Program-made: the position numbers and the translations under genes
Notes under the pieces: model-generated
Told to the model about the DNA's origin: nothing
Databases searched by the model: none
What the model saw: the letters and a program-made list of their open reading frames with translations, nothing else
Part shown: positions 6,880-13,658 of the stretch, one piece after another
Layout of the letters: each line of letters opens with the position of its first letter
How positions within the stretch are numbered: the stretch's first letter is position 1
Assembly: GCA_900553865.1 (NCBI GenBank)
Contig: USFC01000039.1
Coordinates: forward strand, 1 to 15,032
Origin: an uncultured Clostridium sp.
GTDB taxonomy: Bacteria > Bacillota > Clostridia > TANB77 > CAG-508
Reading direction: 5' to 3'
DNA length: 15,032 bases

Positions 6880-8715
6880 TTATCTTCTTAATGCTCTTAG
6901 TGAATTTAATATTGCTATAACTGATACCCCTACATCTGCAAATACTGCTGCCCACATTGTAGATAAACCATATGCTGCTAAAATTAATACCACTAATTTT
7001 ACTGATAAAGAAAAAATTATATTTTCACGCACTATTCTCATTGTCTTTTTAGAAATTTTCATTGCATTTCCTATTTTAGATGGCTCATCTGTCATTATTA
7101 CAACATCTGCGGCCTCTATTGCAGCATCTGAACCAAGTCCTCCCATTGCGATTCCTATATCCGCTAAAGCTAATACTGGTGCATCGTTTATACCGTCACC
7201 AACAAATACAAGTTTTCCTTTTTCACTTTTTTGTTTTAATAGTTCTTCTACTTTTTCTACTTTTCCGTCTGGTAATAATTCTGTATAAACTTCATCTAGC
7301 CCTAAAATATCAGCTACATGTTCGCCTACTTGTTTTTTATCTCCTGTTAGCATAACTGTCTTTTTTATCCCATTTTTCTTTAAAACTTCTATTGCCATTT
7401 TAGCATCTTCTTTTATCTTGTCTGCAATCACAATGTATCCTACAAATTTGTTATCTATTGCAACATATAATATAGTTCCTATGTCTGTTGATTTTTCATA
7501 ATTAATTTTGGCTTGTTCCATTAATTTATCATTTCCAACTATCACTTGTCTTCCGTCTATTATGGCTTTAACTCCTAGTCCTGCTATTTCTTCTGTTTGT
7601 GTAATTTTTTGCATATCTATTTTATTTTTATATGCATCTTTTACAGATAATGATATTGGATGATTTGAATGATTTTCTGCATATGCTGCTAATTCTAAAA
7701 GCTTTTCTTTTTCTATTCCAAAAGCTTCTATTTTTCGTACTTCAAAAATTCCTTGAGTTAATGTACCTGTTTTGTCAAATACAACTATTTCTGTTTGTGC
7801 TAAAGCTTCTAAGTAATTACTTCCTTTTACTAATATTCCTTCTTTAGAAGCTCCTCCTATTCCTCCAAAGAATCCTAGAGGTATTGATATTACAAGTGCG
7901 CATGGGCATGATACTACTAAAAATGTTAAAGCTCTATATAGCCAATCTGTAAATACTGCATCTTTTATAATAATTGGTGGAATAACTGCTAAAATCACTG
8001 CTATTATTACTACAGCTGGTGTATAATATTTAGCAAATTTAGTAATAAAGTTTTCAGATTTTGATTTTTTGTTACTTGCATTTTCTACCAAATCTAATAT
8101 TTTGCTTACTGTAGATTCTCCAAATTCTTTTGTTGTTTTTATTGTTAACAGTCCACTTTTATTTATACATCCACTTAAAACGTTATCTCCTGTATTGGCA
8201 TCTTGTGGCATAGATTCTCCTGTTAAACTTGAAGTATCTAACATAGATTTTCCTTCCACAATTTCTCCGTCTAGTGGAACTTTTTCTCCTGGTTTTACTA
8301 CAATTAATTCTCCTATTTTTACTTCTTCTGGTGAAACTTTTAAAACTTCATTTTCTCTTTTGACATTTGCATAATCTGGTCTAATATCCATTAAACTTGA
8401 TATAGATTTTCTTGATTTATCTACTGCATAGTCTTGGAACAATTCACCTATTTGATAAAGTATCATAACCGTTGCTGCTTCTGGAAATTCGCCTACTGCA
8501 AATGCTCCAATTGTTGCTATTGCCATAAGAAAATTTTCATCAAATATTTCTCCTTTAAAAATATTTTCTACAGCCTCTATAACTACTTCTAATCCTACAA
8601 TTAAATAACTAACTATATATATGCAATTATTTATCCAAACGTTTTTAAATGGCACAAATAATGCTATTAAAAATAATGCCACTGATGTTAAAATTTTAAT
8701 TAATGTTTTTTTCAT
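6880..8715 (-). CDS. cadA: heavy-metal (Zn/Cd/Pb) translocating P-type ATPase
   Basis: A 611-aa P1B-type ATPase that exports divalent soft metals. TGES (165-168) is the actuator motif, SCPCALV carries the CPC metal-binding site (270-272), DKTGT (314-318) the phosphorylated aspartate, NHP (351-353) the P1B-specific nucleotide-site HP, and GDGINDAP (506-513) the hinge. A Lys in the penultimate helix (K573) and an Asp in the last helix (D594, ADVG) fit the P1B-2 Zn/Cd/Pb subgroup rather than copper pumps. There are about eight membrane segments. The N-terminal HMA domain found in many CadA/ZntA proteins is absent, which is tolerated in the family. It starts 25 nt after the CadC-type repressor with AAGGAGAG, so the two form a metal-inducible operon. 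Confidence 0.93.
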   Translation of the reverse strand: MKKTLIKILTSVALFLIALFVPFKNVWINNCIYIVSYLIVGLEVVIEAVENIFKGEIFDENFLMAIATIGAFAVGEFPEAATVMILYQIGELFQDYAVDKSRKSISSLMDIRPDYANVKRENEVLKVSPEEVKIGELIVVKPGEKVPLDGEIVEGKSMLDTSSLTGESMPQDANTGDNVLSGCINKSGLLTIKTTKEFGESTVSKILDLVENASNKKSKSENFITKFAKYYTPAVVIIAVILAVIPPIIIKDAVFTDWLYRALTFLVVSCPCALVISIPLGFFGGIGGASKEGILVKGSNYLEALAQTEIVVFDKTGTLTQGIFEVRKIEAFGIEKEKLLELAAYAENHSNHPISLSVKDAYKNKIDMQKITQTEEIAGLGVKAIIDGRQVIVGNDKLMEQAKINYEKSTDIGTILYVAIDNKFVGYIVIADKIKEDAKMAIEVLKKNGIKKTVMLTGDKKQVGEHVADILGLDEVYTELLPDGKVEKVEELLKQKSEKGKLVFVGDGINDAPVLALADIGIAMGGLGSDAAIEAADVVIMTDEPSKIGNAMKISKKTMRIVRENIIFSLSVKLVVLILAAYGLSTMWAAVFADVGVSVIAILNSLRALRR

Positions 8716-8740
8716 AATATTTCTCTCCTTACATTTTCTC

Positions 8741-9100
8741 TTACTTATGCTCTATATGCTCTATTCCTAGTTCAAATAGTTTACTTACATGCTCGTCATC
8801 TAACATATAATATACTTCTTTTCCTTGTTTTCTGCATTTTACTATTCCAGCTCTTCTTAAAGTACCTAACTGATGTGATATAGAAGACTTGCTCATTCCA
8901 AGCACATTAGCAATGTCACATACACACATTTCATTTTGGTCTAATGCAAATAAAATTTTTGCTCTTGTTATATCTCCTAATATTTTAAAGAACTCAGCAA
9001 GTTTGCTAAATAAATATTCATCTGTCATTTTTTCTCTTGTGCTTGCAACTACATCTTGATGAATAATATTACAATCACATATGAATTCATTTTTTGACAT
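8741..9100 (-). CDS. cadC: CadC-type ArsR/SmtB metal-sensing repressor
   Basis: A 119-aa winged-helix repressor that releases its operator on binding metal. Residues C8 and C10 with C59 and C61 (in MCVCD) correspond to the CadC alpha3N thiolate site for Cd/Pb/Zn. The C-terminal helix keeps D102-x-H104 and H115-xx-H118, the spacing of the alpha5 zinc site of SmtB/CzrA. Both sites thus appear intact. The helix-turn-helix is at about 63-85 (ANVLGMSKSSISHQLGTLRRAG). It is the first gene of a two-gene operon with the efflux ATPase, behind a strong promoter overlapped by a dyad, so autorepression is expected. Confidence 0.92.
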   Translation of the reverse strand: MSKNEFICDCNIIHQDVVASTREKMTDEYLFSKLAEFFKILGDITRAKILFALDQNEMCVCDIANVLGMSKSSISHQLGTLRRAGIVKCRKQGKEVYYMLDDEHVSKLFELGIEHIEHK

Positions 9101-9147
9101 ATTGTTTTCCCTTCTTTCTTTTGTTTATTATATATAATATTCAGTAA

Positions 9148-9202
9148 CAATTGAATTATCACTCAACTATGTTCTCATTATAGTTGAATGTACTCTCAAT
9201 TG
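9148..9202 (-). promoter_or_regulatory. CadC operator: nested dyads
   Basis: The inner dyad ACTCAACTAT (9161-9170) with ATAGTTGAAT (9180-9189) matches 9 of 10 bases and covers the -10 of the cadC promoter. An outer pair CAATTGA (9148-9154) and TCAATTG (9196-9202) encloses it. TCAA/TTGA half-sites of this type are typical of SmtB/CadC operators. Confidence 0.65.
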
Positions 9203-9206
9203 TCAA
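9177..9206 (-). promoter_or_regulatory. sigma-A promoter for cadC-cadA
   Basis: On the minus strand exact TTGACA (9201-9206), an 18-nt spacer and exact TATAAT (9177-9182). The -10 lies in the inner operator dyad, which fits repression by occlusion. The leader to the cadC ATG is about 70 nt. Confidence 0.75.
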
Positions 9207-9217
9207 TATATTTTAGC

Positions 9218-9238
9218 AAAAAAATACCCCAAAAGGGA
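9218..9238 (+). repeat. left terminal inverted repeat of the KilA-N island
   Basis: A 21-nt sequence matching the reverse complement of 10595-10615 at 18 of 21 positions (core TAC-CCCAAAAGGG). It begins 12 nt beyond the cadC -35. A hairpin follows at 9245-9270 (AAATAAGGACAA with TTGTTCTTATTT). The same apex motif occurs at the corresponding place inside the right end. Confidence 0.6.
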
Positions 9239-9366
9239 GAACTTAAATAAGGACAAAATTGTTCTTATTTGGTTCTTCCTTATTTTATTGGTGTTTTGAT
9301 AGCTCGATATGGTATAAAATTTCAATTCATTTTGTAGCGAAAATAAATTTTAGGAGGTTTTTAGTT

Positions 9367-9474
9367 ATGAGAGAGATAACTTATCATAAAGAAGGAGATT
9401 ATTATATTCCTGACTTATATTTAGCAGATAATGAAGTTGAAGAAATTATATTCAAAGAATTAATTTATATTTAG
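9367..9474 (+). pseudogene. internally deleted TnpV remnant (35 codons)
   Basis: MREITYHKEGDYYIPDLYLA at the start matches my recollection of the N-terminus of TnpV, a roughly 120-aa transposon-encoded protein of Tn4451-type and related clostridial elements. The end, EEIIFKELIYI then stop, resembles that family's C-terminus (…AEEI…ELIY). The centre, about 85 residues, is missing, as if removed by an in-frame deletion. AGGAGG (9352-9357) lies 9 nt before the ATG, so a 35-aa peptide could still be made. The N-terminal match is strong; the C-terminal match is shorter and less certain. Confidence 0.6.
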
Positions 9475-9482
9475 ATTTTTAC

Positions 9483-9511
9483 TTGACATTTGCAAACATT
9501 AGTTCTATAAT
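9483..9511 (+). promoter_or_regulatory. exact-consensus sigma-A promoter for the KilA-N gene
   Basis: TTGACA (9483-9488), a 17-nt spacer and TATAAT (9506-9511), a perfect housekeeping promoter. It shows that the TTG at 9483 is a -35 element rather than a start codon, and puts the transcript start near 9518, ahead of the ATG at 9546. Confidence 0.8.
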
Positions 9512-9545
9512 AGTAAAAGAATTTACAAAGATTGGAAGTGATATT

Positions 9546-10415
9546 ATGAGCAAAGAACTCATAAAAGCACAAATGAAAGTAAAAGATAATTTAGTAAGTG
9601 TTATTAGAATTGGAAATGTAGATTATATTTCTTTAACTGATTTAGCACGATATAAAAATCCAATTGAGCCTAAAGATGTTATAAAGAATTGGCTAAGAGC
9701 TAAAACAAACATTGAATTTTTAGCTCTTTGGGAGCAAATGCACAATCCAAATCTCAAAGGGGTCGAAATCGACACCTTTAAATCAGAAGCAGGTACTCAT
9801 TATTTTACAATGTCCCCACAGAGATGGATTAAAGAAACTAATGCAATAGGTATTATTTCAAAGTCTGGTAACAATGGTGGAACATATGCACATCCAGATA
9901 TTGCATTTGAGTTTGCTAGTTGGATTAGTCCAGAATTTAATTTGTATTTAATAACTGAATTTGAAAGATTAAAACAAAATGAAAGTTATCAAAATAAAAT
10001 TGATTGGTCTGTAAGGCGAGAACTTGCAAAAACAAATTATAGAATACATACTGATAGTATAAAGGAAAATATAATTCCTACACTTACTGAAAAGCAAAAA
10101 TTATATGCTTATGCAAATGAGGCAGATTTACTAAATGTTGCATTATTCGGAATGACTGCAAAGGAGTGGAAAGATAAAAATCCTACTTTAGATGGTAATA
10201 TGCGAGATTATGCAAATATACTTCAGTTAGTAATTTTAAGCAATCTAGAAAACTTGAATAGTGAGATGATAGCTGAAGGAATAGAGCCAAAAATAAGACT
10301 TGAAAAACTTAATTCAATAGCTAAAAAACAATATAATATTTTACAAAATAGTAACAGTATTAAGAAAATTGAAATGTTAGATGATAACAATACTAAATTA
10401 TTAAATAATTCATAA
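9546..10415 (+). CDS. KilA-N domain-containing protein
   Basis: A 289-aa protein with an N-terminal KilA-N domain at about residues 10-130: IRIGNVDYISLTDLARYKNP, a VIKNWLRAKTNIEFLALWE helix, TFKSEAGTHYFTMSPQRWIK, and the highly conserved NGGTYAHPDIAFEFASWISPEFNLYLITEFERLK. KilA-N is a DNA-binding domain of phage, viral and mobile-element proteins; its exact role in these stand-alone clostridial versions is unknown to me. The C-terminal half (LTEKQKLYAYANEADLLNVALFGMTAKEWK…) is common in this subfamily. I start it at the ATG at 9546 (GGAAGTG at 9534-9540); the longer TTG frame covers the promoter. It is the sole intact gene of the island and is transcribed opposite to its neighbours. Confidence 0.88.
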   Translation: MSKELIKAQMKVKDNLVSVIRIGNVDYISLTDLARYKNPIEPKDVIKNWLRAKTNIEFLALWEQMHNPNLKGVEIDTFKSEAGTHYFTMSPQRWIKETNAIGIISKSGNNGGTYAHPDIAFEFASWISPEFNLYLITEFERLKQNESYQNKIDWSVRRELAKTNYRIHTDSIKENIIPTLTEKQKLYAYANEADLLNVALFGMTAKEWKDKNPTLDGNMRDYANILQLVILSNLENLNSEMIAEGIEPKIRLEKLNSIAKKQYNILQNSNSIKKIEMLDDNNTKLLNNS

Positions 10416-10432
10416 ATAGAATATAAAAATAG

Positions 10433-10513
10433 CATATTAATATAGATAACTTAATTCAGCATATTTATGAAGATAATGTTTCTGGAAAGATTACAGATGA
10501 AATGACAGCATAA
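10433..10513 (+). pseudogene. serine recombinase fragment
   Basis: A short in-frame stretch reading …DNLIQHIYEDNVSGKITDEMTA then stop. The LYEDNVSGKITDE-type segment is familiar from the coiled-coil region of large serine recombinases of clostridial conjugative and mobilisable elements. No start codon or other recombinase sequence is present. The stop codon is the first base group of the large palindrome, as if the frame was cut there. The attribution rests on about 12 residues. Confidence 0.5.
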
Positions 10514-10579
10514 GAAAGCCTTAGGAGCATTTTTAATAAGAATTGTCCTTATTAAAATGCTCCTAAGGTGACTTTCTTA
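10511..10579. repeat. 69-nt near-perfect palindrome
   Basis: Left arm 10511-10540 pairs with right arm 10548-10579 over 29 bp, with a one-base bulge (T in a TTTTT run), a TGA bulge at 10569-10571 and a 7-nt loop (10541-10547). It lies at the right end of the KilA-N island between the convergent KilA-N gene and clpB. There is no U-tract on either side, so a simple intrinsic terminator is not supported. A transposon-end structure or a cruciform or RNA hairpin at the convergent junction is more likely. Confidence 0.8.
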
Positions 10580-10594
10580 ACAAAATGGAAACGT

Positions 10595-10615
10595 CCCCTT
10601 TTGGAGTATTATTTT
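10595..10615 (-). repeat. right terminal inverted repeat of the KilA-N island
   Basis: Reverse complement matches 9218-9238 at 18 of 21 positions. It overlaps the clpB stop codon (10614-10616). Just inside it, the minus strand continues GGGGACGTTTCCATTTTGTT, which resembles the GGGGACG…TTTTGT core of the 69-bp repeats. Confidence 0.6.
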
Positions 10616-13208
10616 AAATTACCAATTCATTATCTTTGCAATCTACTGTAACTGTTGTATTTGGTAATATTTTTTGTGTTAATATTTCTTTTGCTATTAA
10701 GGTTTCTAATTTCTTTTGTACAAATCTTTTTAGTGGCCTTGCACCATACACTTCATCATAACCATTATCAATTAAATAATTTTTAGCAGCATCTGTTAAG
10801 TTTAATTTGATGTGTTTATCTTCTAGTCTTCTTTCCAAATCTTTAATTAATAATTCTAATATTTTAGAAATTTCGTCTTTCTTCAATGGTTTATAAAATA
10901 TGATTTCGTCTAAACGATTTAGAAATTCAGGTCTAAAGTTTTGTTTTAGTAAGTTTCTTACCTTTTCTTTTGCTTCTTCTGAAATTTCACCATCTTTTCC
11001 TATTCCCTCTAAAATATATTCTGAGCCTAAATTTGAAGTTAATATAATTATTGTATTTTTAAAGTCTACTGTTCTTCCTTGTGAATCTGTTATACGGCCG
11101 TCATCTAATACTTGTAAAAGTATATTGAAAACATCTGGATGTGCTTTTTCTATTTCGTCAAATAAAACAACTGAATATGGTTTTCTTCTTACTGCTTCTG
11201 TTAATTGTCCACCTTCTTCATAGCCAACATATCCTGGAGGCGCACCAATCAATCTAGATACTGAATATTTTTCCATATATTCGCTCATGTCTATTCTTAT
11301 AATATTGTGTTCATCATCAAATAAGCTTTCTGCCAAAGCTTTTGCAAGTTCTGTTTTACCAACACCTGTTGGTCCTAAGAACATAAATGAACCTATTGGC
11401 TTGCTAGGGTCACTAATTCCTGCTCTTGAACGCATTATTGCCTCTGTAACCTTTTGCACTGCTTCGTCTTGACCAATTACTCTTTTATGAAGAATCTCAC
11501 CTAGATGTAATATTTTTTCTCTTTCTCCTTCCATCAATTTGCTAACTGGTATTCCTGTCCATCTTGAAATTATTTTTGCAATTTCATCTTCAGTTACCTT
11601 GTTTCTTAATAATGTGTCATCTTTGCTTTTTTGTTTTTCTAAATTTTCCTCTTCTACTTCTAGTTGTTTTTGAATTTCTGGCAATTTTCCATATTTAAGT
11701 TCTGCTGCCTTGTTTAGCTCATAATTTCTTTCTGCTTGTTCTATTTGTTTATTTATGCTTTCCAATTCCTCACGCAATTTTTGAACTTTTCCTATAGATT
11801 GTTTTTCATTTTCCCATTTTGCCTTCATTGCATCAAATTTTGTTTTTAGTTCTGCTTTTTCTTTTTGAATATCACTTAATCTTTGTTTTGAAATTTCATC
11901 TGTTTCTTTAGATAATGCTGTTTCTTCTATTTCAAGTTGCATTATTTTTCTAGAAATTTCATCTAATTCTGTTGGCATAGATTCCATTTCTGTTTTTATC
12001 ATACTACAAGCTTCATCAACTAAGTCTATAGCTTTGTCTGGTAAAAATCTATCTGAAATATAACGATGAGATAAAGTTGCAGCTGCTATTAAAGCATTAT
12101 CTGCAATTTTTACACCATGGAATACTTCATATCTTTCTTTTATACCTCTTAAAATTGAAATTGTATCTTCTACAGAAGGTTCATCAACCATTACAGGTTG
12201 AAAACGTCTTTCTAGTGCTTGGTCTTTTTCTATATATTGACGATATTCATTTAATGTCGTTGCACCTATGCAATGAAGTTCACCTCTTGCAAGCATTGGT
12301 TTTAATAAATTGCCTGCATCCATTGCCCCTTCTGTTTTTCCAGCTCCTACTATTGTGTGAATTTCATCTATGAAAAGTATAATTTTTCCTTCACTCTTTT
12401 TCACTTCCTGTAAGACTGCTTTTAATCTTTCTTCAAACTCACCTCTATATTTTGCACCTGCAACTAGTGAGCCCATATCAAGTGAAAATATAGTACAATC
12501 TTTTAATCCCTCTGGAACATCTCCTCTTACTATTCTTAAAGCTAAACCTTCTGCAATGGCTGTTTTACCAACACCTGGTTCACCTATTAAACAAGGGTTA
12601 TTTTTAGTTTTTCTAGATAAAATTCTAATAACATTTCTTATTTCTGTATCTCTTCCTATAACTGGGTCTAATTTTTGTTCTCTAGCTAGTTTCACTAAAT
12701 CTTGACCATACTTTTTCAAAGCATCATATGTTTCTTCTGGATTGTCAGTAGTAACTCTTGTATTACCACGAACACTTGATAATGCTTTTAAAAATTCATT
12801 TTTTGTAATTCCATATGTTCTAAATAAATCTTTTACATTATTGTTTGGATGGTCAAATATTGCAAGCATTATATGTTCTACTGAAACATATTCATCTTGC
12901 ATTTTGTTTGCTTGCTTTTCTGCATCATTCAAAATTAAATCAACATCTCGTGATACATAAATATTGCCACTTGAGCTTGTACCTCCTAGTATTTTTGATT
13001 TTTTACTAATTTCATTTTTTAATGACTCTTCAAAATTTTCTGAAGTTACCATTTTTTTCAATAGCTCTTTTATTAAACTATTTTCTTGTTCTAATAGCGC
13101 ACATAATAAATGCTCTTGTTCTATTTGTGCATTTTGGTTTTCTATTGCTATATTTTGAGCATTTTGAATTGCCTCTACAGATTTTTGTGTAAATTTCTGA
13201 ATATTCAT
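10614..13208 (-). CDS. clpB: ATP-dependent disaggregase ClpB
   Basis: ClpB (864 aa) is the hexameric AAA+ chaperone that, with DnaK, extracts proteins from heat-induced aggregates. Order: N-terminal Clp_N repeats (about 1-145), NBD1 with Walker A GEPGVGKT (209-216) and Walker B FIDE (279-282), the long coiled-coil M-domain (about 405-530) that distinguishes ClpB from ClpA/ClpC, NBD2 with Walker A GPTGVGKT (612-619) and a VLFDEIEKAHPD Walker B, and the C-terminal domain. No ClpP-binding loop is evident. I start at ATG 13208 (AGGAAGG 8 nt upstream); the GTG at 13217 lies inside that RBS. A CIRCE overlaps its promoter, so HrcA control is expected. Its stop codon lies in the right inverted end of the KilA-N island. 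Confidence 0.97.
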   Translation of the reverse strand: MNIQKFTQKSVEAIQNAQNIAIENQNAQIEQEHLLCALLEQENSLIKELLKKMVTSENFEESLKNEISKKSKILGGTSSSGNIYVSRDVDLILNDAEKQANKMQDEYVSVEHIMLAIFDHPNNNVKDLFRTYGITKNEFLKALSSVRGNTRVTTDNPEETYDALKKYGQDLVKLAREQKLDPVIGRDTEIRNVIRILSRKTKNNPCLIGEPGVGKTAIAEGLALRIVRGDVPEGLKDCTIFSLDMGSLVAGAKYRGEFEERLKAVLQEVKKSEGKIILFIDEIHTIVGAGKTEGAMDAGNLLKPMLARGELHCIGATTLNEYRQYIEKDQALERRFQPVMVDEPSVEDTISILRGIKERYEVFHGVKIADNALIAAATLSHRYISDRFLPDKAIDLVDEACSMIKTEMESMPTELDEISRKIMQLEIEETALSKETDEISKQRLSDIQKEKAELKTKFDAMKAKWENEKQSIGKVQKLREELESINKQIEQAERNYELNKAAELKYGKLPEIQKQLEVEEENLEKQKSKDDTLLRNKVTEDEIAKIISRWTGIPVSKLMEGEREKILHLGEILHKRVIGQDEAVQKVTEAIMRSRAGISDPSKPIGSFMFLGPTGVGKTELAKALAESLFDDEHNIIRIDMSEYMEKYSVSRLIGAPPGYVGYEEGGQLTEAVRRKPYSVVLFDEIEKAHPDVFNILLQVLDDGRITDSQGRTVDFKNTIIILTSNLGSEYILEGIGKDGEISEEAKEKVRNLLKQNFRPEFLNRLDEIIFYKPLKKDEISKILELLIKDLERRLEDKHIKLNLTDAAKNYLIDNGYDEVYGARPLKRFVQKKLETLIAKEILTQKILPNTTVTVDCKDNELVI

Positions 13209-13237
13209 ATTTTTCACCTTCCTTACATATCATAGAT

Positions 13238-13274
13238 TAAAAGCACTATTCTTATACATAGAATTGTGCTTTTA
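13238..13274 (-). promoter_or_regulatory. hairpin in the clpB 5' leader
   Basis: Arms 13238-13252 and 13260-13274 pair at 14 of 15 positions around a 7-nt loop. The hairpin sits in the transcribed leader, between the promoter and the RBS. It does not include the RBS itself, so a simple RNA-thermometer model is not directly supported; a 5' mRNA-stabilising hairpin is the plainer reading. Confidence 0.6.
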
Positions 13275-13299
13275 GGTTCTATTTTCTTTTTGCTATTAT

Positions 13300-13328
13300 A
13301 TTATACTACAAAAAATTAGCACTTTCAA
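13300..13328 (-). promoter_or_regulatory. sigma-A promoter for clpB
   Basis: On the minus strand TTGAAA (13323-13328), a 17-nt spacer and TATAAT (13300-13305). The -35 sits between the two arms of the CIRCE. Confidence 0.8.
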
Positions 13329-13342
13329 CAGAAGAGTGCTAA
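13316..13342 (-). promoter_or_regulatory. CIRCE element (HrcA operator)
   Basis: TTAGCACTT - N9 - GAGTGCTAA on the plus strand. One arm is perfect and the other differs by one base from the CIRCE consensus TTAGCACTC-N9-GAGTGCTAA. It overlaps the -35 of the clpB promoter, so HrcA would repress clpB until heat stress. hrcA is not in the window. Confidence 0.92.
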
Positions 13343-13521
13343 TTTTTTTTAATTTTAGATTTCTTCTTTAAGCTCATCAAATAGCAAATCTTATCTCTTT
13401 TTCTTTTTACCACTACAATTTTTAATAATCTATAATAATATTGTGATGAAATATTTCTTTGTAATGTCAACATATTTTCATAGTAGTATAACATACTGAA
13501 AAAAATTATACAACATTTTTC

Positions 13522-13595
13522 AAATAAAAAATGCCTAGGTGGCAGCGTACTTAACATACGCTTAGCTTTTAGCTACCTTACCTAGGTCTTACTTT
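13522..13595 (-). ncRNA. putative small RNA: three-way junction with U-tract
   Basis: A roughly 70-nt minus-strand transcript is predicted from a promoter at 13602-13630 to a TTTTTTATTT tract at about 13522-13531. P1 pairs CCTAGGT (13534-13540) with ACCTAGG (13580-13586) and can extend by two G-C pairs. P2 is AGCGTA/TACGCT (13544-13549, 13557-13562). P3 is TAGCT/AGCTA (13563-13567, 13571-13575). P2 and P3 abut directly. Known riboswitch and SRP, tmRNA or RNase P signatures were not recognised. It may alternatively act as an elaborate terminator for the DUF3800 gene, but the separate upstream promoter favours an independent RNA. Confidence 0.5.
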
Positions 13596-13601
13596 ATAAA
13601 T

Positions 13602-13630
13602 ATTTTACCACACAAAAAAATGTATGTCAA
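13602..13630 (-). promoter_or_regulatory. promoter for the putative small RNA
   Basis: On the minus strand exact TTGACA (13625-13630), a 17-nt spacer and TAAAAT (13602-13607, five of six bases). It lies just after the DUF3800 stop and 16 nt or more before the three-way-junction sequence, with no convincing protein start behind it. Confidence 0.6.
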
Positions 13631-13658
13631 ATATTTTACTAATATTTTATGAAAAAAT

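Larger units (their letters stand above)
9218..10615. mobile_element. decayed mobile element carrying a KilA-N gene
   Basis: A 1.4-kb plus-strand island in an otherwise minus-strand window, between cadC-cadA and clpB. It has 21-nt imperfect inverted ends, each followed inward by a hairpin whose apex reads AATAAGGACAA…TTCTTATT. It contains a shrunken tnpV, a KilA-N gene, and a fragment of a recombinase-like reading frame. No intact transposase or recombinase remains, so it would need help in trans to move. I did not find a convincing target duplication. Confidence 0.6.

Noticed and set aside
9483..9545. TTG start for the KilA-N protein giving 310 aa
   Set aside because: The TTG is the first part of a perfect -35 box; the ATG at 9546 has an RBS and fits the domain start.
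13238..13274. Second CIRCE in the clpB leader
   Set aside because: Arms contain GCAC/GTGC but lack TTAGCACTC/GAGTGCTAA and the spacer is too long; it is treated as a leader hairpin.
13339..13557. 72-codon minus-strand ORF between clpB and the putative small RNA
   Set aside because: No Shine-Dalgarno, start codon inside the structured RNA, composition dictated by poly-A/T sequence, and its end overlaps the CIRCE. No family resemblance.
13534..13590. T-box-like string (AGGTGGCAGCG) on the plus strand
   Set aside because: The rest of a T-box (specifier stem, terminator) is absent and no plus-strand gene follows. The structure fits the minus-strand promoter and U-tract better.
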